From Prado023 sp963700475 (GTDB taxonomy: Bacteria > Actinomycetota > Actinomycetes > S36-B12 > CAIYMF01): a DNA stretch of 64,000 nucleotides. Positions 18,008 through 26,000 of this stretch are shown here, piece by piece; position 1 is the first letter of the stretch; every line of letters begins with the position of its first letter. Made by a program: the position numbers and the translations under genes. The notes beneath the pieces are model-generated. The model was not told the DNA's origin. It did not search any database and worked only from the letters and a program-made list of their open reading frames with translations. Location of the stretch: contig CAVOXR010000009.1 of the NCBI GenBank assembly GCA_963700475.1, positions 310,001 through 374,000 on the forward strand, written 5' to 3'.

Positions 18008-18745
18008 ATGGCGCCCATGGGGACACACAACGAACTGGTGGAGCTGTGGCGGGCCTCGCCACTCGTCGTCGTCCTGACGGGCGCGGGAATCTCCACGGAC
18101 TCAGGGATCAGCGACTTCCGCGGGCCCAACGGGCTGTGGACCCGCAACCCCGGCGCGCAGGCGATGTTCGACATCGACACGTACATGCGCGACCCGGAGG
18201 TCCGCCGGCGGGCGTGGGCCAACCGCCGCGAGAACCCCGCCTGGACCGCTGAGCCGAACCGTGGACACCACGCCCTGGCCGAGCTCCAACGATCCGGTCG
18301 CCTGGGCGCCATGATGACCCAGAACATCGACGGCCTGCACCAGCGCGCTGGATCGACTGGCGTCCTCGAGCTCCACGGGACGATCTGGGAGGTGGCCTGC
18401 ATGTCGTGCGGCGGGAGATGGCCGACGCTCGAGGTGCTGGCCCGCCCGGAGCCCGACCCACCGTGCGTGCTGTGCGGGGGCATCCTCAAGACCGCGACGA
18501 TCTCGTTCGGCCAGTCCCTGGACCCCGATGTGCTCGACGCCGCGTTCACCGCCGCCGACGAGGCCGACCTGCTCGTCGCCATCGGGACGTCGTTGCAGGT
18601 GAACCCGGTCGCGGGCCTCGCGGGTGTCGCCGGGACGCTGGCCATCGTCAACGCCGAGCCGACGCCCTACGACGACGGGGCCGAGGTCGTGGTGCGCGAC
18701 TCGATCTCCGATGTCCTCGACGAGGTGCGCCGTTCACTGACCTGA
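18008..18745 (+). CDS. Sir2 family NAD-dependent protein deacylase
   Basis: About 245 aa. NAD-binding motifs GAGISTDSGISDFRG and TQNIDGLHQRAG are intact, the catalytic His is in LELHGT, and four zinc cysteines are present in CMSC and CVLC. It should remove acetyl or other acyl groups from lysines, making nicotinamide and O-acyl-ADP-ribose; lysine-acylated metabolic enzymes are typical targets. ATG 18008 is taken because GGTGG lies about 6 nt upstream; ATG 18017 (MGTHNEL) is an equally reasonable start. Confidence 0.9.
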   Translation: MAPMGTHNELVELWRASPLVVVLTGAGISTDSGISDFRGPNGLWTRNPGAQAMFDIDTYMRDPEVRRRAWANRRENPAWTAEPNRGHHALAELQRSGRLGAMMTQNIDGLHQRAGSTGVLELHGTIWEVACMSCGGRWPTLEVLARPEPDPPCVLCGGILKTATISFGQSLDPDVLDAAFTAADEADLLVAIGTSLQVNPVAGLAGVAGTLAIVNAEPTPYDDGAEVVVRDSISDVLDEVRRSLT

Positions 18746-18767
18746 GTCGATGCGACAGGATCAGCGC

Positions 18768-19646
18768 ATGACCATCCTGCACACGGAACGCGGCGACTTC
18801 GAGACCATCATCGAGGGCCCCGAGGACGGCCCCGTCGTCGTCCTGCTCCATGGATTCCCCGAGCTCAACATCTCGTGGCGCCACCAGATCCCGGAACTCG
18901 CGGCCGTGGGTTACCGGGTCGTCGCCCCCAACCAGCGCGGGTACGCCGGGTCCGTGCGTGACGGGTCCTACGCCACGGCGGACCTCGCTGCCGACGTCAT
19001 CGCGATGCTCGACGCGGTCAGCGCTGAGCACGCGATCGTGGTCGGCCACGACTGGGGCGGGGCACTGGCGTGGACGGTTGCCCAGCTGTACCCGGAGCGA
19101 GTGACCGCCCTGGTCGCGATGAACTGCCCACCCCCACGAGTGCTCGCCCAGCACCTGCTGAGCAGCCCGCGACAGCTCCGGAAGTCCTGGTACATGTTCT
19201 TCTTCCAGCTGCCGGTGCTGCCCGAGAGGTTCGTCAGCCGCTCCATGCCCGGGATGCTGCGCGGGGGCTCGTACGTCCGGGAGGTGTGGAACCGCGAGAC
19301 CCTGACTCCCTACGGCGAGGCGTTCGCCACCGAGGACGACGCCCGAGGACCGGTCAACTGGTACCGGGGTGCCTTCCGCGGGGCGCTGCGTGGGGCCCTG
19401 CGCCGCTCGGCGCGCAGCCTGGCGCCGATCTCGGTCCCCGTCCTGATCATCTGGGGCGTCCACGACGCCTTCCTCGGCCAGGAGATGGTCAGCCCCGAGG
19501 CCCTGCGGGGCACGCTGGCGTTCCCGTACGAGGCCACCGTTGTCCCGATCGAGTCGTCCGGGCACTTCGTGCAGAACGAGGCACCGGAGCAGGTCAACGC
19601 CGTCCTGCTGGAATGGCTCGCCTCGAACGCCCCGGCGCGGCCCTGA
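18768..19646 (+). CDS. alpha/beta hydrolase (epoxide hydrolase-like)
   Basis: 292 aa, cytosolic. Seen: oxyanion-hole HGFP (HGFPELNISWRHQ), nucleophile elbow GHDWGG with Asp as nucleophile as in epoxide hydrolases and haloalkane dehalogenases, a cap domain (residues about 130-210), and the charge-relay His in SSGHFVQNE near the C-terminus. The HGFP and GHDWGG pair points to an epoxide hydrolase rather than an esterase. Natural substrate unknown. ATG 18768 follows CAGGAT by 6 nt and the preceding gene by 22 nt, so an operon with the sirtuin is possible. Confidence 0.85.
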   Translation: MTILHTERGDFETIIEGPEDGPVVVLLHGFPELNISWRHQIPELAAVGYRVVAPNQRGYAGSVRDGSYATADLAADVIAMLDAVSAEHAIVVGHDWGGALAWTVAQLYPERVTALVAMNCPPPRVLAQHLLSSPRQLRKSWYMFFFQLPVLPERFVSRSMPGMLRGGSYVREVWNRETLTPYGEAFATEDDARGPVNWYRGAFRGALRGALRRSARSLAPISVPVLIIWGVHDAFLGQEMVSPEALRGTLAFPYEATVVPIESSGHFVQNEAPEQVNAVLLEWLASNAPARP

Positions 19647-19692
19647 CCCGGGGCCATCCGGCCCTTGCCAGTGGAGCTTCGGAGCGTGCAGC

Positions 19693-22260
19693 GTGGGAGC
19701 CGTGGCCAGCACGGCTGCACCCTCCCAACCCCGGGGCCTGACCAGCGCCGAGGCGGCCGAGGTGCTGGCTCGGGTAGGGCCCAACGTGCTGCCGCGGGCC
19801 GAACAGTTGCCTGTATGGCGGCGTCTGATGAAGCAGTTCGTGCACTTCTTCGCGCTGCTCCTGTGGGTTGCCGCGGCACTGGCACTCGTGGGCGGCATGC
19901 CGGCCCTCGGCGCAGCCATCGTCGCGGTCGTGCTGGTCAACGGGGTGTTCGCGTTCGTGCAGGAGAACCGGGCTGAGAGCGCAGCGGCCGGCCTTCGCGA
20001 GCTGCTGCCCGTGTACGCCACGGTCCTGCGCGACGGGAGCGAGCAACAGGTGACCGCGGACCTCATCGTCCCCGGCGACGTCGTGCTGCTGGTCGCGGGG
20101 GACCGGATCACGGCGGACATGACCTGCGTGGAGGCCCAGTCGGCTCTCGTCGACACCTCGACCCTCACGGGCGAGAACGCGCCGCGCGAGGTCGGCCCAG
20201 GCGACGAGGTCTTCGCCGGCTGCTTCCTGATCCAGGGCCGGATCACCGCGCTCGCGCGGGCCACCGGGGCGTCGACCCGGCTCGGCGGCATCGCCCGGCT
20301 CACGCAGCAGCCGCGCCCAGCCACGCCGCTGGAGCGGGACATCGGGCACCTCGTCCGGATGATCGCGCTGATCGCCGGCGCCGTGGGCGTGGCGTTCTTC
20401 GCCCTCATGCTGGCCCTGGGGGTGCCCGCCTCGGACGGGTTCATCTTCGGAATCGGGGTGACGGTGGCGCTCGTGCCCGAGGGGCTGCTGCCCACCGTGA
20501 CCCTGTCCTTGGCCATCGGCGCCCAACGGATGGCCGGGCAGAAGGCATTGGTGCGCAGGCTGGAGTCCGTCGAGACTCTGGGCGCCACCACCTTCATCTG
20601 CACCGACAAGACCGGGACCCTGACCGAGAACCAGATGAACGTGGTCAGCCTCTGGACACCACGTGGCGAGGCCAGGATCCAGGGTCACGGGTTCAGCGCG
20701 CAGGCCGAGATCACGCTGTCCGATCCACAGGCGGACGTGGCCGTCCGCAACGCAGCCCACGCCGCGGGCCTCGCATCACCTCCACCTGAATGGGTCGGGG
20801 CCCAGCGGGTGGGGGATCCCGTCGAGGTTGCGATCGCGGTCCTCGTCCAACGCCTGGGAATCGTCGATGAGGCGCCCGTCGACGGGTACCTCCCGTTCGA
20901 CGTGCATCGACGCCTTGCCGTGGCAGTGCTGCACGACAAGATCGTGTGCAAGGGAGCGCCCGAAGCCATCCTCGCGGCATGCGACGAGGTCCCGCCGACG
21001 GCCGAGGGAGCTCTGGCCGGGCTGCTGGAACGTGGGCTGCGCGTCCTGGCTGTCGCCGAGGGACCCCGCGACGTGGTGGCACCACCCGGAGGACAGGGCA
21101 CGGGGGACCTCGCCCACCTCACCCTCCTGGGCCTGCTCGGCTTCCACGACCCACCCCGCGAGGGGGTCACGCAGGCCATCACCGAGTGCCGCCGGGCGGG
21201 GGTGAAGCTCGCCATGATCACCGGCGACCATCCCACCACCGCTCGGCGCATCGCCGACCAGATCGGCCTCGCCCTGCCGGACTCCCCGGTCCTGGTCGCC
21301 GGCGACCTCCCGGACGACATCGCGGTGATGGGGGCCATGGTCGACCACGACGGAGTGGTCCTGGCGCGGGCCGACCCGGAGGACAAGCTGCGCATCGCGC
21401 AGGCCCTGCAGGCGCGCGGCCACATCGTGGCCATGACCGGCGACGGAGTCAATGACGCTCCCGCGCTGAAGATGGCCGACATCGGGATCGCGATGGGCCT
21501 CTCGGGCACGGAGGTGGCCCGCGAGGCCGCTGACCTGGTCCTGCTCGATGACCACTTCGCCACCATCGTCGCGGCCGTCCGCCAGGGCCGAGAGACGTTC
21601 CTCAACGTCCGCCGCTTCCTCACCTACCACCTCACCGACAACGTCGCCGAGCTCGCTCCGTTCCTGCTCTGGGCGCTGTCCGGTGGGCGGTTCCCGCTGG
21701 CCCTCGGGGTGATGCAGATCCTCGCCCTCGACCTCGGCACGGACACGCTGCCGGCCACAGCGCTGGGTGCCGAGCGGGCCGGGGCGCGCGTCCTGGACCA
21801 CCCACCGGTCAGCGGCCGCCTGCTGGACCGGACCGTCGCATGGCGGGCGTTCGGGATCCTCGGCCCCACCGAGGCGGTCGCTGAGATCGGGGTGTTCACC
21901 GCGGCGCTCTGGGTGGCGGGGTGGAGGCTGGGGGAGTCCTTCCCGCGAGGCTCGGCCCTGGCCGCGGCCTCGGGTGGGGCATTCCTCACGGTGGTCGTCA
22001 TGCAGATGGCCAACTCGTTCGCCTGCCGCAGTACGCGCCTGCCGGCGTGGCGCCAGCCATGGACCAGCAACCGATTCCTGCTCGTGGCGGTGGCCACGTC
22101 GACCGCGTTCGCCCTCATGTGCCTGCTCGTGGTGCCCGTCGCGACGGTGCTCGGGCAGGCGTGGCCGCCCGCGGCGGTGCTCCCGATGATCGCCCTGAGC
22201 GCCCCCGTGCTGCTCGGGGTTGATGCAGTGTGGAAGAAGTGGCTGCGCCATCGAGTGTGA
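19693..22260 (+). CDS. cation-transporting P-type ATPase (P2-like)
   Basis: 855 aa ion pump. Seen in order: N-terminal cytosolic LTSAEAAEVLARVGPN, two helices, actuator domain with LTGEN (TGES equivalent), helix 4 with VALVPEGLLPT (PEGL ion site), phosphorylation motif DKTGTLTEN, nucleotide-binding KGAPEAIL, hinge TGDGVNDAPALK, and a six-helix C-terminal domain (cation ATPase C). The order fits Ca2+/Mn2+ or Na+/K+-like P2 pumps; the exact ion is not decidable. GTG 19693 (VGAVAST) has GGAGC 7 nt upstream; the frame upstream to 19540 is the shadow of the hydrolase gene. Confidence 0.9.
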   Translation: MGAVASTAAPSQPRGLTSAEAAEVLARVGPNVLPRAEQLPVWRRLMKQFVHFFALLLWVAAALALVGGMPALGAAIVAVVLVNGVFAFVQENRAESAAAGLRELLPVYATVLRDGSEQQVTADLIVPGDVVLLVAGDRITADMTCVEAQSALVDTSTLTGENAPREVGPGDEVFAGCFLIQGRITALARATGASTRLGGIARLTQQPRPATPLERDIGHLVRMIALIAGAVGVAFFALMLALGVPASDGFIFGIGVTVALVPEGLLPTVTLSLAIGAQRMAGQKALVRRLESVETLGATTFICTDKTGTLTENQMNVVSLWTPRGEARIQGHGFSAQAEITLSDPQADVAVRNAAHAAGLASPPPEWVGAQRVGDPVEVAIAVLVQRLGIVDEAPVDGYLPFDVHRRLAVAVLHDKIVCKGAPEAILAACDEVPPTAEGALAGLLERGLRVLAVAEGPRDVVAPPGGQGTGDLAHLTLLGLLGFHDPPREGVTQAITECRRAGVKLAMITGDHPTTARRIADQIGLALPDSPVLVAGDLPDDIAVMGAMVDHDGVVLARADPEDKLRIAQALQARGHIVAMTGDGVNDAPALKMADIGIAMGLSGTEVAREAADLVLLDDHFATIVAAVRQGRETFLNVRRFLTYHLTDNVAELAPFLLWALSGGRFPLALGVMQILALDLGTDTLPATALGAERAGARVLDHPPVSGRLLDRTVAWRAFGILGPTEAVAEIGVFTAALWVAGWRLGESFPRGSALAAASGGAFLTVVVMQMANSFACRSTRLPAWRQPWTSNRFLLVAVATSTAFALMCLLVVPVATVLGQAWPPAAVLPMIALSAPVLLGVDAVWKKWLRHRV

Positions 22261-22264
22261 CCCG

Positions 22265-22302
22265 TTGACGTCCCCAGAGAAGTGTGATTACATGCTTACA
22301 TG
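22265..22302 (+). promoter_or_regulatory. sigma-70 promoter and TTACATG direct repeat, leaderless
   Basis: TTGACG (22265-22270), 17 nt, TTACAT (22288-22293), then 6 nt to ATG 22300. TTACATG is repeated at 22288-22294 and 22296-22302, covering both the -10 box and the start codon, where a bound protein would block transcription. Confidence 0.55.
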
Positions 22303-22797
22303 ACTACAACATCGGAAGACACGCGTATCACCGCCTGGCTCGAGGGCCGGCTCCCCGACGACTGGTTCGAGTCCTTCACAGTGGTGGGGGACCGGGAGGA
22401 GATCACGGTCGTCGGGACCGTCACCGCCCCGGAGTCCGGCTCCGCCGAGGGCCAGTCGGGCAGGATCCGGCGGTTCCGCGAGGAGACCCGATCAGCACGG
22501 ATCAGGATCGCCAAGGAGCTGGAGGCCAGCACCGGGCGCAAGGTCACCTGGGGGGCGACCTGCGGGGAGACCACCGAGATCTTCACCAGGCTCTCCGTGC
22601 CGGTGATGACCCGCCTGTCCCAGCCACAACGGATCGTCCTGGACACCCTCGTCGAGGCCGGGGTGGCCCGTTCACGCTCCGACGCCCTGGCATGGTGCGT
22701 GCGCCTCGTGGCCCAGCATCAGGGGGAGTGGCTGGCCGACCTCGACTCCGCCATGACCGCCGTGCGCACGGTCCGCGAGCAGGGCCCGAAGACCTGA
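22300..22797 (+). CDS. conserved hypothetical protein, possible DNA-binding C-terminus
   Basis: 165 aa, not assigned to a named family. The N-terminal half is mixed alpha/beta (WLEGRLPDDWFESFTVVGDREEITVVGTV), then a basic helix RIRRFREETRSARIRIAKELE. The C-terminal LVEAGVARSRSDALAWCVRLVAQH resembles the second half of ribbon-helix-helix or similar small regulators (surface SRSDAL then a helix). It has its own promoter with repeats over the -10 region, so autoregulation is an attractive guess. It stands alone between the P-type ATPase and the cold-shock gene. Confidence 0.65.
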   Translation: MTTTSEDTRITAWLEGRLPDDWFESFTVVGDREEITVVGTVTAPESGSAEGQSGRIRRFREETRSARIRIAKELEASTGRKVTWGATCGETTEIFTRLSVPVMTRLSQPQRIVLDTLVEAGVARSRSDALAWCVRLVAQHQGEWLADLDSAMTAVRTVREQGPKT

Positions 22798-22892
22798 CCG
22801 ACCCAGCGGGCCGTTGCGCAGATACGGGACTCCAGCCCGGAACCGTGCTACCGTTGTGAACGCTGCAACAGCAGGTTTCGCCACACGTTGGG

Positions 22893-22918
22893 ACGCCCGC
22901 GGATTCTCCGACGGGCGT
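22893..22918 (+). promoter_or_regulatory. hairpin with T-run in the cold-shock mRNA leader
   Basis: ACGCCCG (22893-22899) pairs with CGGGCGT (22912-22918), loop of 12 nt, followed by TTTGATTT. It sits about 88 nt before the csp start codon. It could end transcription early (attenuator) or be a structure that opens in the cold. Confidence 0.45.
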
Positions 22919-23006
22919 TTTGATTTCTGGCTGGCCCACCGAGGCAGCCCAGGGATCGGCACTTGCGTTGGCCCTGCAGAACCAGCACACACAAAGGAAA
23001 TACGAA

Positions 23007-23210
23007 ATGGCACAAGGCACAGTCAAGTGGTTCAACGGCGAGAAGGGCTTCGGCTTCATCGCTCAGGACGGCGGCGGTCCGGACGTTTTCGTCCACTTCT
23101 CGGCCATCGCGGCTGACGGGTACCGCTCGCTCGACGAGAACCAGCGCGTCGAGTTCGACATCACGCAGGGCCAGAAGGGCCCGCAGGCGGAGAACGTGCG
23201 CGTCATCTGA
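23007..23210 (+). CDS. cold-shock protein (CspA family)
   Basis: 67 aa single cold-shock domain, a five-stranded OB fold that binds single-stranded RNA/DNA. RNP1 is KGFGFIAQ and RNP2 is VFVHFSAI; start MAQGTVKWFNGEKGF is canonical. GGAAA at 22996-23000 is the ribosome site for ATG 23007. The leader of over 100 nt with a hairpin suggests post-transcriptional control, as for cspA genes in other bacteria. A GC-rich hairpin follows the stop. Confidence 0.95.
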   Translation: MAQGTVKWFNGEKGFGFIAQDGGGPDVFVHFSAIAADGYRSLDENQRVEFDITQGQKGPQAENVRVI

Positions 23211-23227
23211 CCGCCGCTCAGTCTTGG

Positions 23228-23257
23228 GAGGGTCTCCACCGGAAGGTGGGGGCCCTC
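23228..23257 (+). terminator. hairpin after the cold-shock gene
   Basis: GAGGGTCTCCACC and GGTGGGGGCCCTC pair along 13 positions (two G-U) around a GGAA tetraloop, 18 nt after the csp stop. No strong T-run follows, so it is a likely but not certain terminator. Confidence 0.5.
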
Positions 23258-23335
23258 TCGTCGTTCCCGGGGCCCCGGTGCCGCAATGGGGTTGGCCGGG
23301 TACACCAGCGGGGTTCACCGACCGATACAACGAGC

Positions 23336-24091
23336 ATGGCTCCCGCGGTGACGACGACGTTCACGGTGGGAGGTCGTCGCGTCGGGTGGCATCGGTACGG
23401 CGACCCCGCTGGTCGCCCGATCCTGTTCGTGCATGGCTGGGGGATGATGCTCCCCGGATACCGCAAGGCACTCGACGCCCTGGCCGGATCCGGATGGGCG
23501 GTCCACGCGTGCGACCTGCCCGGGTTCGGGCACTCCGAACCGCTGCCGCTGAGTCGATCGACGCTCGCCGGGTACGCGCAGTTCATCGCCCAGGCACATC
23601 TGGTCGGGCCACTCAAGGGGGAGCCGGTCCCGGTGGCTGGGCACTCCTTCGGCGCCGGGATCGCCGCCCGGGCCGCGGCCACGGATCTGACGACCTTCGC
23701 TTCACTCCTGCTGATCTGTCCCGTCGGCGGAGCCGGCTCCTCGGTGTGGTCCTGGATGGCACTGGCCCGCGGGATGGTCATGGAGTTCAACCAGGAGTTG
23801 GCGATCAAGGCCTCCGACTCCGTGACAGCGGTCCTGCGCAACCCGTTGCCGCTGACCCTCTCGGCATATGCCGCGAAGACCGCGGACCTGACCGGTGAGC
23901 TCACGACCCTGCACCGACGCGCCGTGCCGGCCCACCTTGTCCTGGCCGACCATGACTCGATCGTTCCCGCCGGTCGACTGCGCACCGCGCCGTCTGCGTC
24001 CACCCGTGTCGTCGCAGGCAACCACGGATGGATGCTGCGCCACCCAGCGGAGTTCGCGGCCACAGCGGATCGCCTGCTCATCGCGGCCTGA
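23336..24091 (+). CDS. alpha/beta hydrolase
   Basis: 251 aa. Seen: oxyanion region FVHGWGMMLPG, nucleophile elbow GHSFGAG with Ser, acidic residue in LADHDSIVP, and His in GNHGWM. This Ser-Asp-His triad suits an esterase/lipase or C-C hydrolase; the substrate is unknown. ATG 23336 is taken because the frame upstream has no coding character. Its stop is 207 nt from the convergent hsp20 gene. Confidence 0.82.
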   Translation: MAPAVTTTFTVGGRRVGWHRYGDPAGRPILFVHGWGMMLPGYRKALDALAGSGWAVHACDLPGFGHSEPLPLSRSTLAGYAQFIAQAHLVGPLKGEPVPVAGHSFGAGIAARAAATDLTTFASLLLICPVGGAGSSVWSWMALARGMVMEFNQELAIKASDSVTAVLRNPLPLTLSAYAAKTADLTGELTTLHRRAVPAHLVLADHDSIVPAGRLRTAPSASTRVVAGNHGWMLRHPAEFAATADRLLIAA

Positions 24092-24156
24092 CCGGATCCC
24101 GCCCATCACCGGACGACGGGAACGGGGAGGCCCCAGAGCGACCCGATTCCACGCAA

Positions 24157-24168
24157 CATTACATAATG
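24157..24168. repeat. AT-rich palindrome CATTA-CA-TAATG
   Basis: A short AT-rich patch (24154-24176) in very GC-rich DNA, between convergent genes; CATTA occurs once more at 24171. No gene starts here, so a role as operator is not obvious. Confidence 0.3.
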
Positions 24169-24205
24169 TGCATTATCGGTCATCCACGGGAGCGGCCCAA
24201 CCCCA

Positions 24206-24287
24206 GGATCGCGTCGGGTTTGCTGGGCCCGGCAGTCGATCCGGTCGGATCTCGACGAACGCGATCCGCCCAAACCCGACGCGATCC
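24206..24287. terminator. 17-bp inverted repeat between convergent genes
   Basis: GGATCGCGTCGGGTTTG at 24206-24222 is exactly complementary to 24271-24287. A second palindrome, GATCCG-GT-CGGATC, sits inside at 24238-24251. The position between two converging genes fits a bidirectional transcription stop. Confidence 0.5.
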
Positions 24288-24298
24288 GGGGCGGGTGC

Positions 24299-24745
24299 TC
24301 AGCTCGCGTCGCCCGTGGTCAGCGGGACGGGCGTTGACGCGCCGGAGTCGACTGCGATCTTGCGCGGCTTGGCCGCCTCGGCAACCGGCAGCGTGAGCAT
24401 CAGCACACCGTTCGTGTACGACGCTGCGATGTTCTCCAGGTCGACGCCGTCGCCGAGGGTGAGCTGGCGGGCGAAGGTCCCGCTCACCCGTTCTGCTGCC
24501 AGCCACTCGACACCCTCGGGACCAGCGGCCCGTTGCGCGCGAATGGTCAGGACGCGACCGTCGACATCCACGTCGATCGAACCGGGATCGATTCCCGGAA
24601 GATCGCACAGCAGGATCCAGTGATCGCCGTCCCGGTACAGGTCGATGGGCATGGCGCGCATCGCCTGGCCGACATCGACAGCCGTTGTGAACATCCGCTC
24701 AGCGAGCCGATCGAGGTCACGGAACGGATCGAAACGAGTTGCCAC
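24299..24745 (-). CDS. Hsp20 / alpha-crystallin family small heat-shock protein
   Basis: 148 aa holdase chaperone. The alpha-crystallin domain runs from about residue 38 (LYRDGDHWILLCDLPGIDPGSI) to LTLPVAEAAKPRKIAV, with the conserved NGVLMLTLP near its end. GTG 24745 is chosen: AAGGAGG (24754-24760) is 8 nt upstream and the protein then begins MATRFDPFRDLD, as family members do. The in-frame GTG at 24754 overlaps the ribosome site. A CIRCE-like element upstream points to HrcA repression and heat induction. Confidence 0.92.
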   Translation of the reverse strand: MATRFDPFRDLDRLAERMFTTAVDVGQAMRAMPIDLYRDGDHWILLCDLPGIDPGSIDVDVDGRVLTIRAQRAAGPEGVEWLAAERVSGTFARQLTLGDGVDLENIAASYTNGVLMLTLPVAEAAKPRKIAVDSGASTPVPLTTGDAS

Positions 24746-24784
24746 CTCAACCACCTCCTTGTGTCCATGGGGGGCATTTCCAAG

Positions 24785-24811
24785 TTAGCACTCGGGCATG
24801 GAGAGTGCCAG
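24785..24811 (-). promoter_or_regulatory. CIRCE element (HrcA operator)
   Basis: TTAGCACTC, 9 nt, GAGTGCCAG. It matches CIRCE (TTAGCACTC-N9-GAGTGCTAA) at 16 of 18 fixed positions, with exact spacing, about 40 nt upstream of the hsp20 start. Confidence 0.85.
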
Positions 24812-24857
24812 TCCGGCATCCCCGACCGAGTCCCCCTCGCGCACCTCGGCGGACGGA

Positions 24858-25910
24858 TCAGGCAGTCAGATCCGCACCATTGGTGTCGGCCGGCGGCTGC
24901 ATGCCGTACCCCTCGCCCGCCGCGATCTCCAACTCTGCGGCCTCGTGTGCCAGGCGCTCGGCCTCCGCGCGCTCACCCGCCTCATGGTGCTCGCGGGTGC
25001 GCTGGGCCATCCGCTCGCGCATCGTGGCCCGATCGAGCTGCATCGGTTCCGTGGTCGTCAGGAAGTCCACCATGACTCGGGCGAACCTGGCCGGCTCGTC
25101 CATGTGCGGGAAGTGCTCGGACTGCTCGAAGATCTCCAGCTGGCTGCCCGGGATCACCTCATGGGCGTGGTATGCGTGGGCTACCGGGATGACCGTGTCG
25201 CGCGCACCCCACACGATCAAGGTGGGTCGGCCCTCGGTGAGGTACAGCCGGTCCACGGCACTCACCCGTTGCCCCCCGGGCTCGACCACGCTGCGCAGCG
25301 TGTGGACGAACGCGGCCCGCGACGGGCTCTCGGACAGGCTCGAGTACCCGCGGACGACCTCGACCGTCGACGGCCGTGGCCGCGGCCGAACGGGCATCCG
25401 GGACAGGACCCGGGAAGCGGCCATGCCGGCGTTGCGCACGTGCCGGTTCGCGATGATCGGCAGGACCAGCTCAACGCCGGGCATCGTGCCCGCGCGCAGG
25501 GCCTTGCTGACCTCCCGGCCGAATCCCCCGCTGTCGACCAGGACGAGCCGCTCGGTGTGCTCGAAGTACTGGTAGGCGAACTGCATAGCGACCCCGCCGC
25601 CCAGGGAATGACCGACGATCGTGGCGCGGTCGTGCCCCAGAGTGTCCATCAGGTCGCGGATCTGGGTCGCAAAGCCGCCCAGCGAGTAATCCGCCCCGGG
25701 GACGTCCGAGGCGCCGTGGCCGTAGAGGTCGGGCGCGATCACGTGGGCGTGCTCGGACAGGGCCGGGATCACCGGATCCCAGGTGGCGCTGCTGCTCGTG
25801 ATGCCGTGGATGAGCACGAGGACCGGGAGCGACGGATCCCCAGCCACGCGATAGGCGACCCGATGTCCGTGGATGATCGCCTCGGCCCGTTGCACCGGCT
25901 CCTGCTGCAT
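24858..25910 (-). CDS. alpha/beta hydrolase with C-terminal helical tail
   Basis: 350 aa. Seen: HGITSSSATWDPVIPAL (oxyanion loop), GHSLGGG with nucleophile Ser, WGARDTVIP (acid), and SEHFPHMDEP (His). After residue about 290 an extra charged helix (RERMAQRTREHHEAGERAEAE) extends beyond the usual fold and may be a coiled coil for oligomer contact. ATG 25910 has GAGGAGG about 4-10 nt upstream. The substrate is unknown. It is read on the same strand as hsp20, which starts 113 nt downstream of its stop behind its own CIRCE box, so separate transcription is likely. Confidence 0.82.
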   Translation of the reverse strand: MQQEPVQRAEAIIHGHRVAYRVAGDPSLPVLVLIHGITSSSATWDPVIPALSEHAHVIAPDLYGHGASDVPGADYSLGGFATQIRDLMDTLGHDRATIVGHSLGGGVAMQFAYQYFEHTERLVLVDSGGFGREVSKALRAGTMPGVELVLPIIANRHVRNAGMAASRVLSRMPVRPRPRPSTVEVVRGYSSLSESPSRAAFVHTLRSVVEPGGQRVSAVDRLYLTEGRPTLIVWGARDTVIPVAHAYHAHEVIPGSQLEIFEQSEHFPHMDEPARFARVMVDFLTTTEPMQLDRATMRERMAQRTREHHEAGERAEAERLAHEAAELEIAAGEGYGMQPPADTNGADLTA

Positions 25911-26000
25911 CGCGCCTCCTCGAGCCACCTGAACCAGGGGCCGGTTCTAGAGTGCCAGTCCATTCTCGGCGGACAGACACCGCCCCCCGGGCGCACACCC

